Source: Diphasiastrum complanatum
Lineage: Eukaryota; Streptophyta; Lycopodiopsida; Lycopodiales; Lycopodiaceae
Assembly: GCA_029204225.1 (NCBI GenBank)
Contig: CM055112.1
Location: 21,396,578 to 21,460,577 of the forward strand
Length of the DNA: 64,000 bases
Direction of reading: 5' to 3'
The first letter of the stretch is position 1, and each line of letters starts with the position of its first letter. Shown here one piece after another: positions 50,968-62,980 of this stretch. The notes under the pieces are model-generated. The model saw only the letters and a list, made by a program, of their open reading frames with translations. It had not been told where the DNA came from and did no database searches. The position numbers and the translations under genes are program-made.

Positions 50968-51617
50968 TGTGAAAGATTCAACTAGTTTCATCACATTTTG
51001 TAATATTTCCATATTTGGCATATTGAGGCCAAAACTTGTTTTAGACTTAGAGGTTGACTTTTCAAAGTTCATTAGTCTAAATTTCATTTGAATAAACACT
51101 TTTTGAAAGTGTGGGAAAGATAGAATGCGAGTTTGAGTAGATTCAATTTGAATAAGTTGGGTACATTGAATCTAGACCCAAATTTGGTAGGGTTAGCATT
51201 TTGGTGGGAAAGCCAAGTGGCCAAATAGGGTTTGGACCTGTTATAAAAGGATGTAACTCGTGGAGAGAGTCATATTCTCTCTTCTCTATCTCATTTCATG
51301 CTTATACATGATTCTCTTGGGTTCTACTATCCATTGGTGCACTATCTTGGTGATTGCTTGCAATTCTATGTGTAAAATGATCTATATTTGTTATTTTTGG
51401 ATCCACACGTGTGAAATATAGTAGCTTGCTGATTTTGTACGGACAACAATAGTACATAATCATTTCATTCAAGTTTGATCAAGTTCTATTAGTGTTTGCA
51501 TCTCAAATTGTGTGTAGATGCTGATTTTTCTACATTGGTGAAATTGGTAGTGTATTTCTCTTTCTAACCAAAGATCATTCAAGTAGATTGGATCTTAAGG
51601 ATCTGAAATCTCTCACA
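50968..51617 (+). mobile_element. 5' LTR of a Ty1/copia element
   Basis: Begins TGTGAAAGATTC, ends ATCTCTCACA (650 bp), followed directly by the PBS. Contains the conserved CACACGTGTGAAATA palindrome shared with the LTRs at 48452 and 48894. Confidence 0.92.
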
Positions 51618-51629
51618 TGGTATCAGAGC
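51618..51629 (+). other. Primer-binding site, tRNA-iMet
   Basis: TGGTATCAGAGC, the canonical copia primer site, immediately after the LTR. Confidence 0.95.
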
Positions 51630-52217
51630 TTGTGTTTCAGGTTATGAAGGAGAAAATCAGATCTATCAATGATTTGGTGAATATATCAAGTCTAGAGCAT
51701 GTTAGAGAGGATTCTACACCAAAATCGGATTTTTTGCTTTTGTAGATTGGATCTTTTGTAGATCAAAACACTAAATAGGTCAATATACTTGTTCAATTTC
51801 ATTTTTTGAATTCACATGCTGGATTTGGCCGATTTTTGGATAATTGGTTCAGCCTAAGTGGTGGCTTATAGATTGCATATCAAATTTTCAGCATTTGCAT
51901 GTAGATTTGGAATTGTCAATTTTTTGTGATTTTGTCAAAATCCTAATTTTGATTGGATCTCTAGATAGTGAGGTTGCTGGACTTCATTTAAGTGTGTTTC
52001 AATCTTAGGAAGTGGAAAAAGTCATTAGATTGATGATAGATCATAGGTTGATCAAGATTCCATGATTCTATGTGTTGATTTGCTTGGACAAGTGCTAGAA
52101 GAGAATTTGTGAGATAGTTTCAAATCTTGGTGATTTCTTTTGAAAGCATTTGTTGTTGTTCAAAGGAGTGCTTTGTGCATTGAAACAGGTTGAAAGAGAA
52201 GATCAGGTCATTGCTAC

Positions 52218-53444
52218 ATGGCAACCTCAATTGGAGTCATGTTGGAAGCCAATGATAGGCTTACCTCAAGTAACTATTCATTATGGAAAGTGAGGATGGA
52301 GTCACTTATTGAGATGAATGATGTTTTGGATATTGTTATAGGTTTGGAGGAGAGACCAGCAACACAACAAGATCAATTGAGGTATGACAAGAGGGCCAAG
52401 AAGGCTCTACACATGATAAAGATGAATGTTACCAATGAATTTCTCAAGGAAGTTGGTAAGTGCACATCATCTTTGGAAGCTTGGAGTTCATTGAAGAAGC
52501 TTTATGAATCCAAGTCTACTTCTAGAGTGTTGACTCTAAGAAGGCAAATCTTTTCTTGTTTGCAAAAGAATGAAGAAAGTCCAAGTACTTTTGTTTTGAA
52601 AATGAAAGCATTGAATGATGAGTTAGTTTGCATAGATGAAAGCATTAAGGAAGAAGAGCTTATTCAAGTGATTCTTAATGGCTTGTTGGATGCTCATGCT
52701 AACATTGTTCAAAGTATTGCTATTCAAAAGACTTTGCCAAGTTTGATGGATCTTCAAGAAATCTTGATCAATGAGGAATATAGGCTTCAAGCAAGAGGTG
52801 GATCTACATCGACACTTCAAGAGGATGCTATGTTCACAAAGGGCAAATTCAAGGGCAAAACCAAAAGCAAGTGGTCTAAAGGGCAAGATCAAGTGGATGC
52901 TTCTTCAAGTGGAAAAAAGAAGGACAAATCAAAGCTCAAGTGCTTCTATTGTGGCATCAAAGGACACTTTGCAAGTGAGTGCTACAAGAAGAAGAGAGAT
53001 CAAGGAGACAAGCAAGATAATCTTACTCTTGATGAGGATGATTTGGATGTGCAAGATGCAAATGATGATGCTTTTGTGATGTCTTCATGTATGCTTGCTA
53101 ATGATGGAGATCTAGATCCTTGGTGGATTGATAGTGGAGCAAGTTCACACATGAGCTTTCACAAAGAGTACTTCACTTCTTTGTTGGCATATGGAGATGA
53201 CAAGAGGGTGATCTACACGGCCAATGATGATGAGTGTGCAATCAAAGGGATTGGCACAATTTCTATTTCTCTCTCTACAAATAGGAATGTTCATTTGGAG
53301 GATGTCTTGTTTATTCCATCTATTACCAAGAATTTGCTTAGTGTGAGTCAAATGCTAAGTAAGGGCCTCAAGGTGGAGTTTAGCATCAAAGAGACGGAGT
53401 TAGTTGTCACGAGTAGGTTCGTTCCCATGAGAGCAATAGTTTAG
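52218..53444 (+). CDS. Copia Gag and start of protease, truncated
   Basis: An intact 408-codon frame. The N-terminal part matches copia gag (NDRLTSSNYSLWKVRMESLI; capsid-like helices to ~residue 200, including SCLQKNEESPSTFVLKMKAL). A lysine-rich stretch leads to the zinc knuckle CFYCGIKGHFASEC (~residue 243), and the retropepsin active site WWIDSGASSHMS is near residue 302. Gag would bind the element's RNA and form particles. The start is the ATG about 590 bp after the PBS. The protease frame runs into the duplicated S sequence at 53381 and ends. Integrase, RT and the 3' LTR are missing, so the copy is truncated although this frame is undamaged. Confidence 0.9.
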   Translation: MATSIGVMLEANDRLTSSNYSLWKVRMESLIEMNDVLDIVIGLEERPATQQDQLRYDKRAKKALHMIKMNVTNEFLKEVGKCTSSLEAWSSLKKLYESKSTSRVLTLRRQIFSCLQKNEESPSTFVLKMKALNDELVCIDESIKEEELIQVILNGLLDAHANIVQSIAIQKTLPSLMDLQEILINEEYRLQARGGSTSTLQEDAMFTKGKFKGKTKSKWSKGQDQVDASSSGKKKDKSKLKCFYCGIKGHFASECYKKKRDQGDKQDNLTLDEDDLDVQDANDDAFVMSSCMLANDGDLDPWWIDSGASSHMSFHKEYFTSLLAYGDDKRVIYTANDDECAIKGIGTISISLSTNRNVHLEDVLFIPSITKNLLSVSQMLSKGLKVEFSIKETELVVTSRFVPMRAIV

Positions 53445-53573
53445 TTCAGATTTCAACATGAATGGAGGATTCACATCTATCTCTACATCCATTAACCCTA
53501 CTCTTTAACACTACACATCCCTTAACACTTACAATCCCTTAACACTACACATCCACAAGAGAGATAGCTTACT
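53381..53573 (+). repeat. Direct repeat S, right copy
   Basis: Near-identical to 50771-50961; it begins exactly where copia protease homology ends and lies 44 bp before the target duplication of the next element. Confidence 0.92.
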
Positions 53574-53621
53574 CTTTTTCTCTCTCTCTCCCTTTCTCTC
53601 TCATAAAAAGTATAATAACAT

Positions 53622-54438
53622 TGTTGGGGGTATTAATACCCAACAAAATGTAAATAAATAAAATCCTCCAATAAAATGTGTTGCGAGGGCATGGCATCCT
53701 GCGTGTATAAGCCCATGGCCCAATGAGCACGCAATTGAAGTTGTAAATAAAATAAACTTGACTTGGGCCTTGTAATTAAAATAAAACTAGAGGCCCAATG
53801 TCATTTTTAAACTTAGAGATCACCTTTTTGAGTTGGGTCCAAATTGGGACTCACATGAATCTTGTGATTTCTTTTTGTGGACCCTTGGATCAAGTTGGGT
53901 CCAAGATGAATGGATAGGATCATTGTGAATATTAGCCAATAAGATTGAGGGGCAAGGGCCTTTCCCATTTTATAAAAAGACACCATTTGTACACTATTTC
54001 CATGCTTAATGAGGAGGAGTAAACTCTACCATTTTTGGAAGAGAAGCATCCTCATTTGCTATTCACTACTTGTTATTGCTCTTAATTGTGCTTTCCATTG
54101 CTTTATATTTCCCTGTTATTTGTTTGCCATAGTGAATGTTTTTCCATTAGCAAGCATAAGGAGCATTTGAGCTAACCTCCCCCCTCACTCTCTTTCTCTC
54201 TCTTTCTCTTCCCTTCTCAATCTCTTCTTCTCAATTCCTTCTCTTCAACCAAAACTATGATGAATGCTAGTGTAGAGGAATAGAGTTAAAGAGGAGTAGT
54301 ATAGTGGTGAGTAGAGTTAAGGGAGAAAGTAGGAAATGAACTGAAAGTAGCATCTATGCATAGTTAGGCACCTATCTAGTGATCTAACCTTTGTTGACAG
54401 GCGAAAGGGCTATACTACGAGAGAAGTTTGACCCCACA
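53622..54438 (+). mobile_element. 5' LTR
   Basis: 817 bp, TGTTGGGGG to CCCCACA, nearly identical to the 3' LTR outside a CT-rich stretch (~54178-54230), which here is short and interrupted. Confidence 0.95.
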
Positions 54439-54456
54439 GAGGCGTCGTTGCCGGGG
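54439..54456 (+). other. Primer-binding site, tRNA-Asp type
   Basis: GAGGCGTCGTTGCCGGGG resembles TGGCGCCGTTGCCGGGG, the complement of the 3' end of plant tRNA-Asp, and abuts the LTR. Confidence 0.75.
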
Positions 54457-55130
54457 TTAGGTTTCCACTAACTAGTTTAGTTGCATTTTAGCTATTTTCT
54501 TGCTTTTTTGAGTAGTTTAGGTAGATTTTTAGGAGTTTAGAGTTAGTTTTATGTATTTTTTTTTGTGTTTGGATTGTTCACAGCTAGCAGAGGAAGTGTG
54601 AGAGGGTAGAGGAGGCCCCGAACAACCTCTAAGGGCTTGAAACCCAAACCAATCATCCAGAAAACTCAAAAAAACACACCAATATGAATTTTGGAGAAAA
54701 GAGCCAAAAAACTCATCAGATATTTATATCTCCAGAATCAGTGGGAATTAACCCTTGCATGACTGGCAACAGCTCCAGGGTACTGTCCTAGACCTGCATA
54801 GAAGCATGTGAGAGTTAGTTCCAAGCAAATTGTAAAAATCAGAGAAAAATCATAAAAAATTCAAAAAACCCTTGAAAAAATCCAAAAAAATTCAAATCTT
54901 TATAAGAACTCTCGCAGAGCCCTCTAAAGTTCCATCTTAGTGAGACCAGGACACATAGAAGCTTGCAAGAGTTAGTTTGATGTATAAATGCTTGTGCGAG
55001 AGTTCCTGCGAGAGTTAGTATGAAGATCTAGTCAAGATCAAACACAAAAAGTGATTTTGAACCCTCGCAGACAGTGAAATTTTTACTTCTTGCGAGAGTA
55101 GTAATTCCACAGAACTATTGTTGGGAAAAA

Positions 55131-55870
55131 TGACAAAATTACACAAACAACAGATGGAGCAGCTTATGGCGTAGTTTCACCAGAAACTGAAGGCCTTACA
55201 AGGAACTATAGCAGTAACTCCACATCAACCAAAGCCAAACCACCTATAGTATCCTCGACAAGAAAATGTATGGTGTTCAGTATGCACGCAAAACCATACA
55301 GCAAATGAGTGTCTAGTCCTAAAGCAAAATCTGAGACTGACACATAGATGCTGCCATCTGTGCAATGCAACATCACACGATACGGCATTTTGCCCATTTA
55401 ACCCCAGGGTTGTTCAACAAAAGAGAAGTCCTTATCAGACTTCTTATCCTTATCATCAAGGGGCACCTAACGCGGCACCAAGGTACGGTGCACCCAATCA
55501 ACCACAACGCATGGCCTTAACTGCTCCACTAGGGCCAGCCAATCAACAAGTGGCCCATGTAAACCTGACAACAGCGGAACAAGAAATGCAAATGCCACCT
55601 CAACCTGAGCAACAGCAGTGGTATGGACCAGATGAATCATTTATGGATCCCGCCATAAATGAATATGTTTCAGTCTATGCAGCTCAAACTCAACGTCAAG
55701 GTGGAAGAGATTACGGCTGCTACGGATGCGACGAGGGACACAAAATTGCAGATTGTCCCTACAAGAGACAATATACAAACTCCTGTCGGGATTGTGGTTA
55801 TGGACACTGTTTCAAGAATTTTTCATTTAAACCTAGAACCAGTGCACCTCTTAACCTCATTGCCATATAA
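55131..55870 (+). pseudogene. Gag C-terminal part with several zinc knuckles
   Basis: One frame with stops TAG at ~55170 and ~55248, both at likely Gln codons. Knuckle-like units: CSVCTQNHTANEC (~55278), CHLCNATSHDTAFC (~55352, canonical CX2CX4HX4C), CYGCDEGHKIADC (~55718) and a broken CRDCGYGH (~55786). Three or four knuckles is unusual for plant gypsy gag, which normally has one or two. The capsid domain expected upstream is not found; 54457-55130 looks like untranslated leader. Confidence 0.75.
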
Positions 55871-56214
55871 CAACCAGTAGTTCCATTGGGGATGCCATCG
55901 AAAGGTCGACAAGACCACGCTCCTGTGTTAGCTGTTACACGAGCACATAAGAGGAAGGAAGTGGCTCCCTCACCACCACCATCGGTCACTGATGACCAAC
56001 CCTCAACTTCAGTGCCATATCCAAATGTGAGGGAAGAGAGAAGGCAGTACCAGAAAATAAGACACTGGGTACAAAAAACACAAGAGGAGGAAAAAGGCAA
56101 GAACGAAATATTCCCACAGAACCTCCAGTTGATGTCGAACGGGAACCGCAAATGGGCTCACCACTGCACACTGATCAAAATGATCGGTTGCACTAACATG
56201 AACCACCTTTTCAC

Positions 56215-56750
56215 GTGGTGGATCCTGAGGAAGCACGCACTGAAAGACTCACACTTTTGTTGTCAAGCCATGTTAGTTTACCACTCGGAGAACTACTGCG
56301 GATTGCACCACAAGCAAAAAGCCTTTTAGCTGAATGGGCCAAAGTGGATGAGGAGCGAGTAGCGCCTAAACCCACATATTGTGCGGGCTATGATGAGACA
56401 AGTAACGTCCTCCACATCGGAGCAGCATGGAAAAGTGAGGAACACAACATCACTTTGCCAATCAAACACAAGAGATACGAGGACGAGACGACAGTGGTAG
56501 ATGGAGGATCGGGTGTCAATTGATCTCCACTATTTTGTATGAAAAATGGGGTCTACAAGGATTGAAGCCAGCCAGATTCGCCATCAAGCTAGCAGATCAA
56601 TCCTGTGTGAAACCCAAAGGTGTAGTTGCTAATATTCTCGTAAAGATAGCAGGCATGCAGTATATGATTACTTTTGTGGTCAGGAATATATCTGAATCTC
56701 CATCTGCATACAGTGTGTTACTGGGATGACCATGGTTGTGGACTACGCAA
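56215..56750 (+). pseudogene. Retropepsin domain of the element
   Basis: KRYEDETTVVDGGSGVN holds the catalytic Asp; one base is lost at about 56518, and the frame continues as LISTILYEKWGLQGLK and SAYSVLLG, then PWLW (~56735). The VDGGSG...LLGxPWL pattern is typical of Tat/Athila proteases. A stop (TGA) falls in LLG[R]PWL, consistent with CGA changed to TGA. Confidence 0.8.
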
Positions 56751-57828
56751 GTAGTACACAACTGGAGTACAGGGAAACTCACCTTCGAGAACAAAGAATA
56801 GGCTATAAAGGTAGATCCAACCACATGGGCGATGAAACCTATTGCACCCAAAGCTGATGACGGATCATACACGACAGATCATACGATTGATCGCCAAGGC
56901 CAGCCAAAGGAGGTCATTATCATTCAGAGACGGATGTCATGAGATGGACGGATGCATTAGCAACTATTGACTGCCAGGCATGTCAATATGAATCAGAGCC
57001 AGGACCGAGTATATCTTCACCCATATGTTACACTGTGGAAACACCAATCAAATTTGGGGTGAATATGATAAACGTAGCATGGCTGTCAGTAGAGCTGATT
57101 GAGAACCTAGTGGACGATGATCTAGTCCCTTGGCAACATGCTCTAACTTATAATGAGGAGATTGAGCTGACTGATGAACAAGTCCTACACCACATGGACC
57201 CAGATCTTTACGGGACCAAGAAGGTACCAGCTCAACCACCACAAAGGTCTGTTATGGCAAAAGTCTCAAGGATCGAACCACCCAAGGCACATGCGAATAA
57301 GAATAATCAGTTGAAGCAACGCTACAACCAGGTAATCTGATGGTGTGACCTACCCGAAGAGGCAATAGCTATAGTAGACGTTGATATTTGCAACCATGAG
57401 ACAAATGTCACAGTAGTACCGAAGAAATACAACAAGGATGAACCCACCAAAATGACAAAAAAGAACAAAAAGAAGGTGTTGGATTCCTTGAAGTCAATCA
57501 AGTTGGACTCGGATACATCGTCATCTTCTACACAGGTGACAAAAAATAAAAAAATGACCAGTCAGGCCAAGATCAATATGTTGAAAGAGGAATCTCGACG
57601 AGCTCCAGTTCACGAGATGCCTGATACTTTCAAGAATTATACATTGGATGACGTGGTAATCATGATGCCGCAAACCCAATGAGAACCTGATCAAAGTCAG
57701 GCACCAACGAACAAGTCTTTGAGGGACCTGCGTGAACACAGCCGATGAATCTTGCGGAACCAGGAGAAGAAGAAAGGATAGTGCATGTGGGAGAGCAGTT
57801 AACACCCACGCAGTTCAAGAGACTATGA

Positions 57829-59190
57829 TCCTTGTTGGTGGAACATAAAGATTGTTTTGCCTGGAGCTATAGTGATCTAAAGGGCATTCCGCCAACAGTA
57901 GTCCAACACACCACACCTTTGGTGGACGAAGCAGTTCCCAAGGTAAGCCGTTACTACCGTTGCAACCCGAATTATACAGAAATGATCAAGTAAGAGTTGC
58001 ATAAGCTTATGGATACAAAAATTTCATTTACAAAATTGAACACATGGAATGGGTATCGCCGATAGTTATAGTACCCAAGAAGAATGGCAAAATGCGGATC
58101 TATGTGACTCTGAAGGCGCTTAATGCAGTCACCAAAAAGGACCATTTTCCTTTACCATTTACGAAAAGTGTCCTCGATAGAGTTGCTGGCGACAAAGCCT
58201 ACAATTTTCTGGACAGCTTCAACGGCTACAACCAGGTGAAAATAGCCCCCCAGGACCAGCACAAGACAACATTCGCCACAGAATGGGGAACTTATGCCTA
58301 TAAAGTGATGCCATTCGGACTTTGCAATGCCCCAAGCACTTTCCAGCGAGTCATGCAGGCAACATTCAAAGATTATTTGCAAAAGTTTCTGGAAATTTTC
58401 TTGGACGATCTGTGTGTGCATGGACTAGATTCAGAACACTTATCCAATTTGGAGAAGGTGCTACAAAATTGCCGCAAATACCAGATCTCCCTGAATCCAA
58501 AAAATGTCAATTTTGAGTGACACATGGCTTGATACTCGGGCATATAGTGTCAAGACACGGGATCGCCACAGATCTATCAAAGATTTAGGATCATTATTGA
58601 TCTACCACCACCGGGGACGATCCGCGAGGTCTACATTTTCATGGGTCATGCTAATTATTATAGGATCTTCATTCTTGATTTTGCAGAGTTAGCCAGATCA
58701 ATTTACAAGCTCACAACGGATCCACATTGGAATGAGAAAGCTTTGAAGGCTTTCCAGAAGATTAAGGATGCATTGGTCTCAGCACCAATCTTACGACCAC
58801 TCAATTGGTCCATTGAGTTCCACGTGCATACAGACACATCGAAGTATGCAGTTGGAGCAGTCTTAACCCAGCCAGGTGAATGCAAAAAGGATTTTCCAAT
58901 CCGATTTGCAAGCCGATAGCTCAGTGATACCGAAATGAATTATTCAACCACAGAGCGGGAAGCACTGACAATGATCTATGCAGTTAAGAAGTTTCGACAT
59001 TATTTGATGGCCACACATTTTGCTTTTTATACGGACCATCAACCCTTGCTATATCTCGTTAATAAAACTTGCAAAACCGGGAGAATCACCCAATGGGTCC
59101 TTTTGTTGTTGGAATTTGATTTTCATATAGTAGTTCGCAAGGAAAAACAACACTACATGGCAGATCATGTGTCACAAATCAAGGGAAAGG
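57829..59190 (+). pseudogene. Reverse transcriptase and RNase H of the element
   Basis: RT: DCFAWSYSDLKGIPP (~57852), VPKVSRYYRCNPNYTE, MEWVSPIVIVPKKNGKMR (58044), FATEWGTYAYKVMPFGLCNA and catalytic FLEIFLDDLCVHG (~58385-58425), ending ISLNPKNVNF. RNase H: HVHTDTSKYAVGAVLTQPGE (~58820), NYSTTEREALTMIYAVKKF (~58938) and FYTDHQPLLYLVN (~59025). Catalytic Asp/Glu positions are present. Breaks: TAA in EMIK[Q]EL (~57991), a frameshift at ~58020, a stop after NVNFE (~58518) and TAG near 58918. A short stretch after 58520 is shifted. Confidence 0.92.
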
Positions 59191-59627
59191 AGATTGCAAC
59201 CCAACCCGACGATGAGCTGACAGATGTTGTCTTATTTTACGTGGATACAGTACCAGAATGGGCTATCGACATTGTTGAATATCCAATGCGGGGCCAACTA
59301 GACAAATCACTACCAAAGGCGGAACAGCGGAAATTGATCTTGAAGGCTAGACCTTATCGGTTGATTGCCGGCCAGTTGTACCGAAGAGGTCCAGACGAAA
59401 TTCTTCGGTGGTGTATTCTTCCTCATGAGACCGCCCAGATTATTTCGCTTTCACATGAAGGCATGGGTGGAGGTCATTTTGTATCTGACATTACAGTTCG
59501 CAAGATCCTGCAATCAGGATGTTGGTGGCCAACGATTCATAAAGACACGGAGGAATACTTGAAAAAGTGCGATGTGTGCCAAAGGGCAAGGAGGCCAAAC
59601 CACACTAGAAATCCCCATCCAGACTAA
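59191..59627 (+). pseudogene. Integrase zinc-binding domain, core missing
   Basis: Continuous with RNase H: GQLYRRGPDEILRWCIL, then the HHCC module HEGMGGGHFVSDITVRKIL and QSGCWWPTIHKDTEEYLKKC..C (~59450-59577). The frame ends at NPHPD (59627), just where the catalytic D-D-35-E core should start; no such core follows. Confidence 0.88.
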
Positions 59628-59859
59628 CAATGGTTACCTGATAGAAGCTATTACGGAACCCATCATTCAGGCAGCTGCGCATCTGTTGATTAATTTTCTG
59701 GCTATTTCAACATTTCGCAAGGACAAAATCCAGTCTACACTGCTAAGTCAGATAGTGGAATCCTTTCTGGAATTCCCTAACCCCTCCGTTGTGCCATACG
59801 ACTGGCATAGCTTCCTTATTCGAGAACTAACAAACTCCATCAAACCCAACAACTGTGAG

Positions 59860-62288
59860 CGAATTGCAGCAGACCCCCTGTTGTGAAACTTTGCCTGCGC
59901 ACTTCTCGAGACAAAAGTGCGCGGTTTCCAATGCTCATTCCTCCTGTCTACCTTTGTGCCACATACTAACCTTTATCCACCATCTCAAGCATCCACCTCC
60001 TCCCAACCTGCAGTCATTAACACAACGACCAACAAACTACATCCACATCTCCACTTGTTACCCGACGACGTGTCTCCACTGTCGCACTAACTACTCCATC
60101 AACCACCGCCACTTCTTCTTCTGTGCAACCCCCCACTCCAATTTCTGTTGTCGCTACCTCTCTTCCTATTCCATTCACATCTGTTTTTGTATTCCCATTT
60201 ATTCTATTGATACCACTCCTACTTCTATTCCAGTGTCCACTGCTCTATCCATCACCATCGCATCCTCCATCACTCCTGCCACCACCGTTGCTCCTCTCAC
60301 ATTCAATCCTTATGATTCGCAACTGTCCCCTAACACTCTCACATGGATGCAAGTTATCAATTTTTCACCCCCATGCCAGACACTTTCTGCTCCATCCTCA
60401 CCTTCTTCCATACTCCACACCACCCTTCAGTTCCCCACTATTCCTCCCATCCTCTCATTCGGACAAATCGTCCTCACCCCTGTTTCCACAATTGTTTCTC
60501 ACACCCCACCTGCTTCGCCAACAAAGGTTGCCGAGGGCAGCCAACAGCTGCCTGATGACGCATTCGGGTTGGACTTACACACGTAAGGTGCCAAATCCCT
60601 CTAGGGTTAGGGTTGCCTTGAGATCCGCAAACCCTCCAACAATTTTTGTAGCATCACCAGATCGGACTGACCCTACCACCCCAGATGGCATCAGGACAAA
60701 TGAAAACCTGATCGAAGACAATGACGATGGAATTCCACAAGTCGTCGGGGCCGATACAACACAAGCCCCTGCCAGTGCCAGTGTACCAGCTGCCCCCACG
60801 GATCTAACGATGGCATACCAAACTCTAGGAAAATACATCTTGGATGCGGTAGTGGCCAAAGCTATTCTGGAAAGCAGGGTACTACAGTTGGCAACGAGTA
60901 ATACACAACTGTAAGCAAACCTCACCAAGCTACAGCAAGAGCTGCTTCTGGCTCAGCAACATGAACAAGCAGGGTACCAGGAGATTTCCAAGCTGTAGCA
61001 GAAGGAGGAGGGCCTAAACAAATATATTCAAAGCCTCTCCGAAGCACTGACTAAGGCCTCCACAAAGGTGCGGGAGCTTCAAGTTGAAGCATCCCAACGG
61101 CTTGCCCCCATCCATGCGCAACTTACACTTTTGGAAGCAGAGGACACACGCCTGGAGATGGAGGTCAAAGCCTTACAAGACGAGAAGCTTGTCTGGTTAG
61201 CTATATCTGCACCGGACACAAGGCCGCTTTTCCAATCAGAGATAAATCTTATACGTCGTCAGGTACACATTTATAGCCAAACCCTCAACAGCTACTAGGC
61301 GGAGTTCAATAAGTATCGGACAAGCACAACGCAAGAGCTCGCCCAGGCCAAGCAAGCCCTCGAGGTATGTCAAAAGTACATGGAAACGAAGGCCCAGCCC
61401 ACCCCCGTGGTAATCCCACCGCCACCTAATTTTGACGCTGCACAGGCTAGTACCAGCCAAGATCAGATAGATGTGGCTGTTGAGACGCGAGACCAGAGCC
61501 AAGGCGCAACCACCAGTCGGGCCTTCCAGAGATCGAAGTCCGTGGAGGAGAACATCAATGAATTTTTATCCAAATATCCCCACAAGTCATCAAGAGACGG
61601 CTAGCAGATATCATTCTCAGTTGAGACCATCAAGAAAAAAGAACTGCAAGCCTTACCCGCCCTCCAATTACAATCGGAGTGGCGACAACAGTTATTTGAG
61701 AGAGACCCTGCGGCCATCAGGGCTTACGTGACGAGTCCGCAACAGTTACGGATGAACGCGCATTTTATGCCATGTCCAAGAAGATCCAAATGGGCGGAAT
61801 GCGGCACTCCTTTGGACCAGATCACACTCAACAATTTCAACCGGTCAATCATCAAATCCGAATTTGGGTGGACAACGGATGTAGACGCTAGAAGGGCTCT
61901 CTCCGCATTCGCCAGTCACTACATCAATTGCCCTGATCCCACAGTCCGCGCGACTGCCACTTACGTTCGGGACTTAGAATATTTAATAGACATTGAAACA
62001 AAATGGGATGATCTCCTTCCCTCCATATTTTTTGATCCAAATAAGGCACTTGCTTCTGACAAAGTCGAAGACCAGCTACCAGTCGCTCGCGTATATTACC
62101 GAGCTGTATTCCTTGGAGATCCCTGGACGAAACGATTCCAAACATGGGTGGATCAGGAATGGCTGACAGGAGTCCACAAGTCCGTCCACACACCAAAGGA
62201 CTCGAAGAAACTGGACCGTCTCAACTTCATGGAAGACGTTACGGGCTATCTCATCCACCAGAGGCGGTCCAAGAGAACGCTATACTAA
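59860..62288 (+). CDS. 3'-terminal ORF of unknown function (Ser/Pro/Thr-rich, coiled coil, C-terminal domain)
   Basis: One frame is traceable from about 60120 to 62288 (~720 codons) with only four stops (60912 TAA, ~60996, 61296 and 61602 TAG), all at likely Gln codons. Layout: Ser/Thr/Pro-rich head; acidic linker (NENLIEDNDDGIPQVVG); coiled coil (~60850-61370: LTKLQQELLLAQQHEQ, ALTKASTKVRELQVEASQRL, LEAEDTRLEMEVKALQDEK); Pro-rich hinge; C-terminal globular part with LQSEWRQQLFERDP, SIIKSEFGWTTDVDARRALS and WDDLLPSIFFDPNKALASDK. I recognise no family. Tat-type elements can carry an extra 3' ORF; a displaced gag-like N-terminus is another possibility. Confidence 0.55.
60565..60641 (+). repeat. 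Repeat R, copy inside the 3' ORF
   Basis: 77 bp (CGGGTTGGACTTACACACG to CCCTCCAACA) shared with 63600-63688, which has an 11-base insertion. Confidence 0.9.
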
Positions 62289-62334
62289 ACCGGCAGAGTG
62301 CTGAGGGACCGGCACTACTTCAGGCCATGGGTCC

Positions 62335-62894
62335 TGTTGGGGGTATTCCCAACAAAGTGTAAATAAATAAAATCCTCCAATAAAATGTGTTGCGAGGGCA
62401 TGGCATCCTGTGTGTATAAACCCATGGCCCAATGAGCACGCAATTGAAGTTGTAAATAAAATAAACTTGACTTGGGCCTTGTAATTAAAATAAAACTAGA
62501 GGCCCAATGTCATTTTTAAACTTAGAGATCACTTTTTAGAGTTGGGTCCAAATTGGGATTCACATGAATCTTGTGATTTCTAATGTACTTTTTGTGGACC
62601 CTTGGATCAAGTTGGTTCCAAGATGAATGGATAGGATCATTGTGAATATTAGCCAATAAGATTGAGGGGCAAGGGCCTTCCCCATTTTAAAAAAAGGCAC
62701 CATTTGTACACTATTTTCATGCTTAATGAGAAGGAGGAAACTCTACCATTTTTGGAAGAGAAGCATCCTCATTTGCTATTCACTACTTGTTATTGCTCTT
62801 AATTGTGTTTTCCATTGCTTTCTATTTCCGTGTTATTTGTTTGCCATAGTGAATGTTTTTCCATTAGCAAGTATAAAGAGCATTTGAGCTAACC

Positions 62895-62980
<86 letters not shown>

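Noticed and set aside
60123-60560. Leu/Pro-rich stretch as a membrane or signal domain
   Set aside because: The three frames here are all open owing to C/T-rich composition; the true frame of the head region is uncertain.
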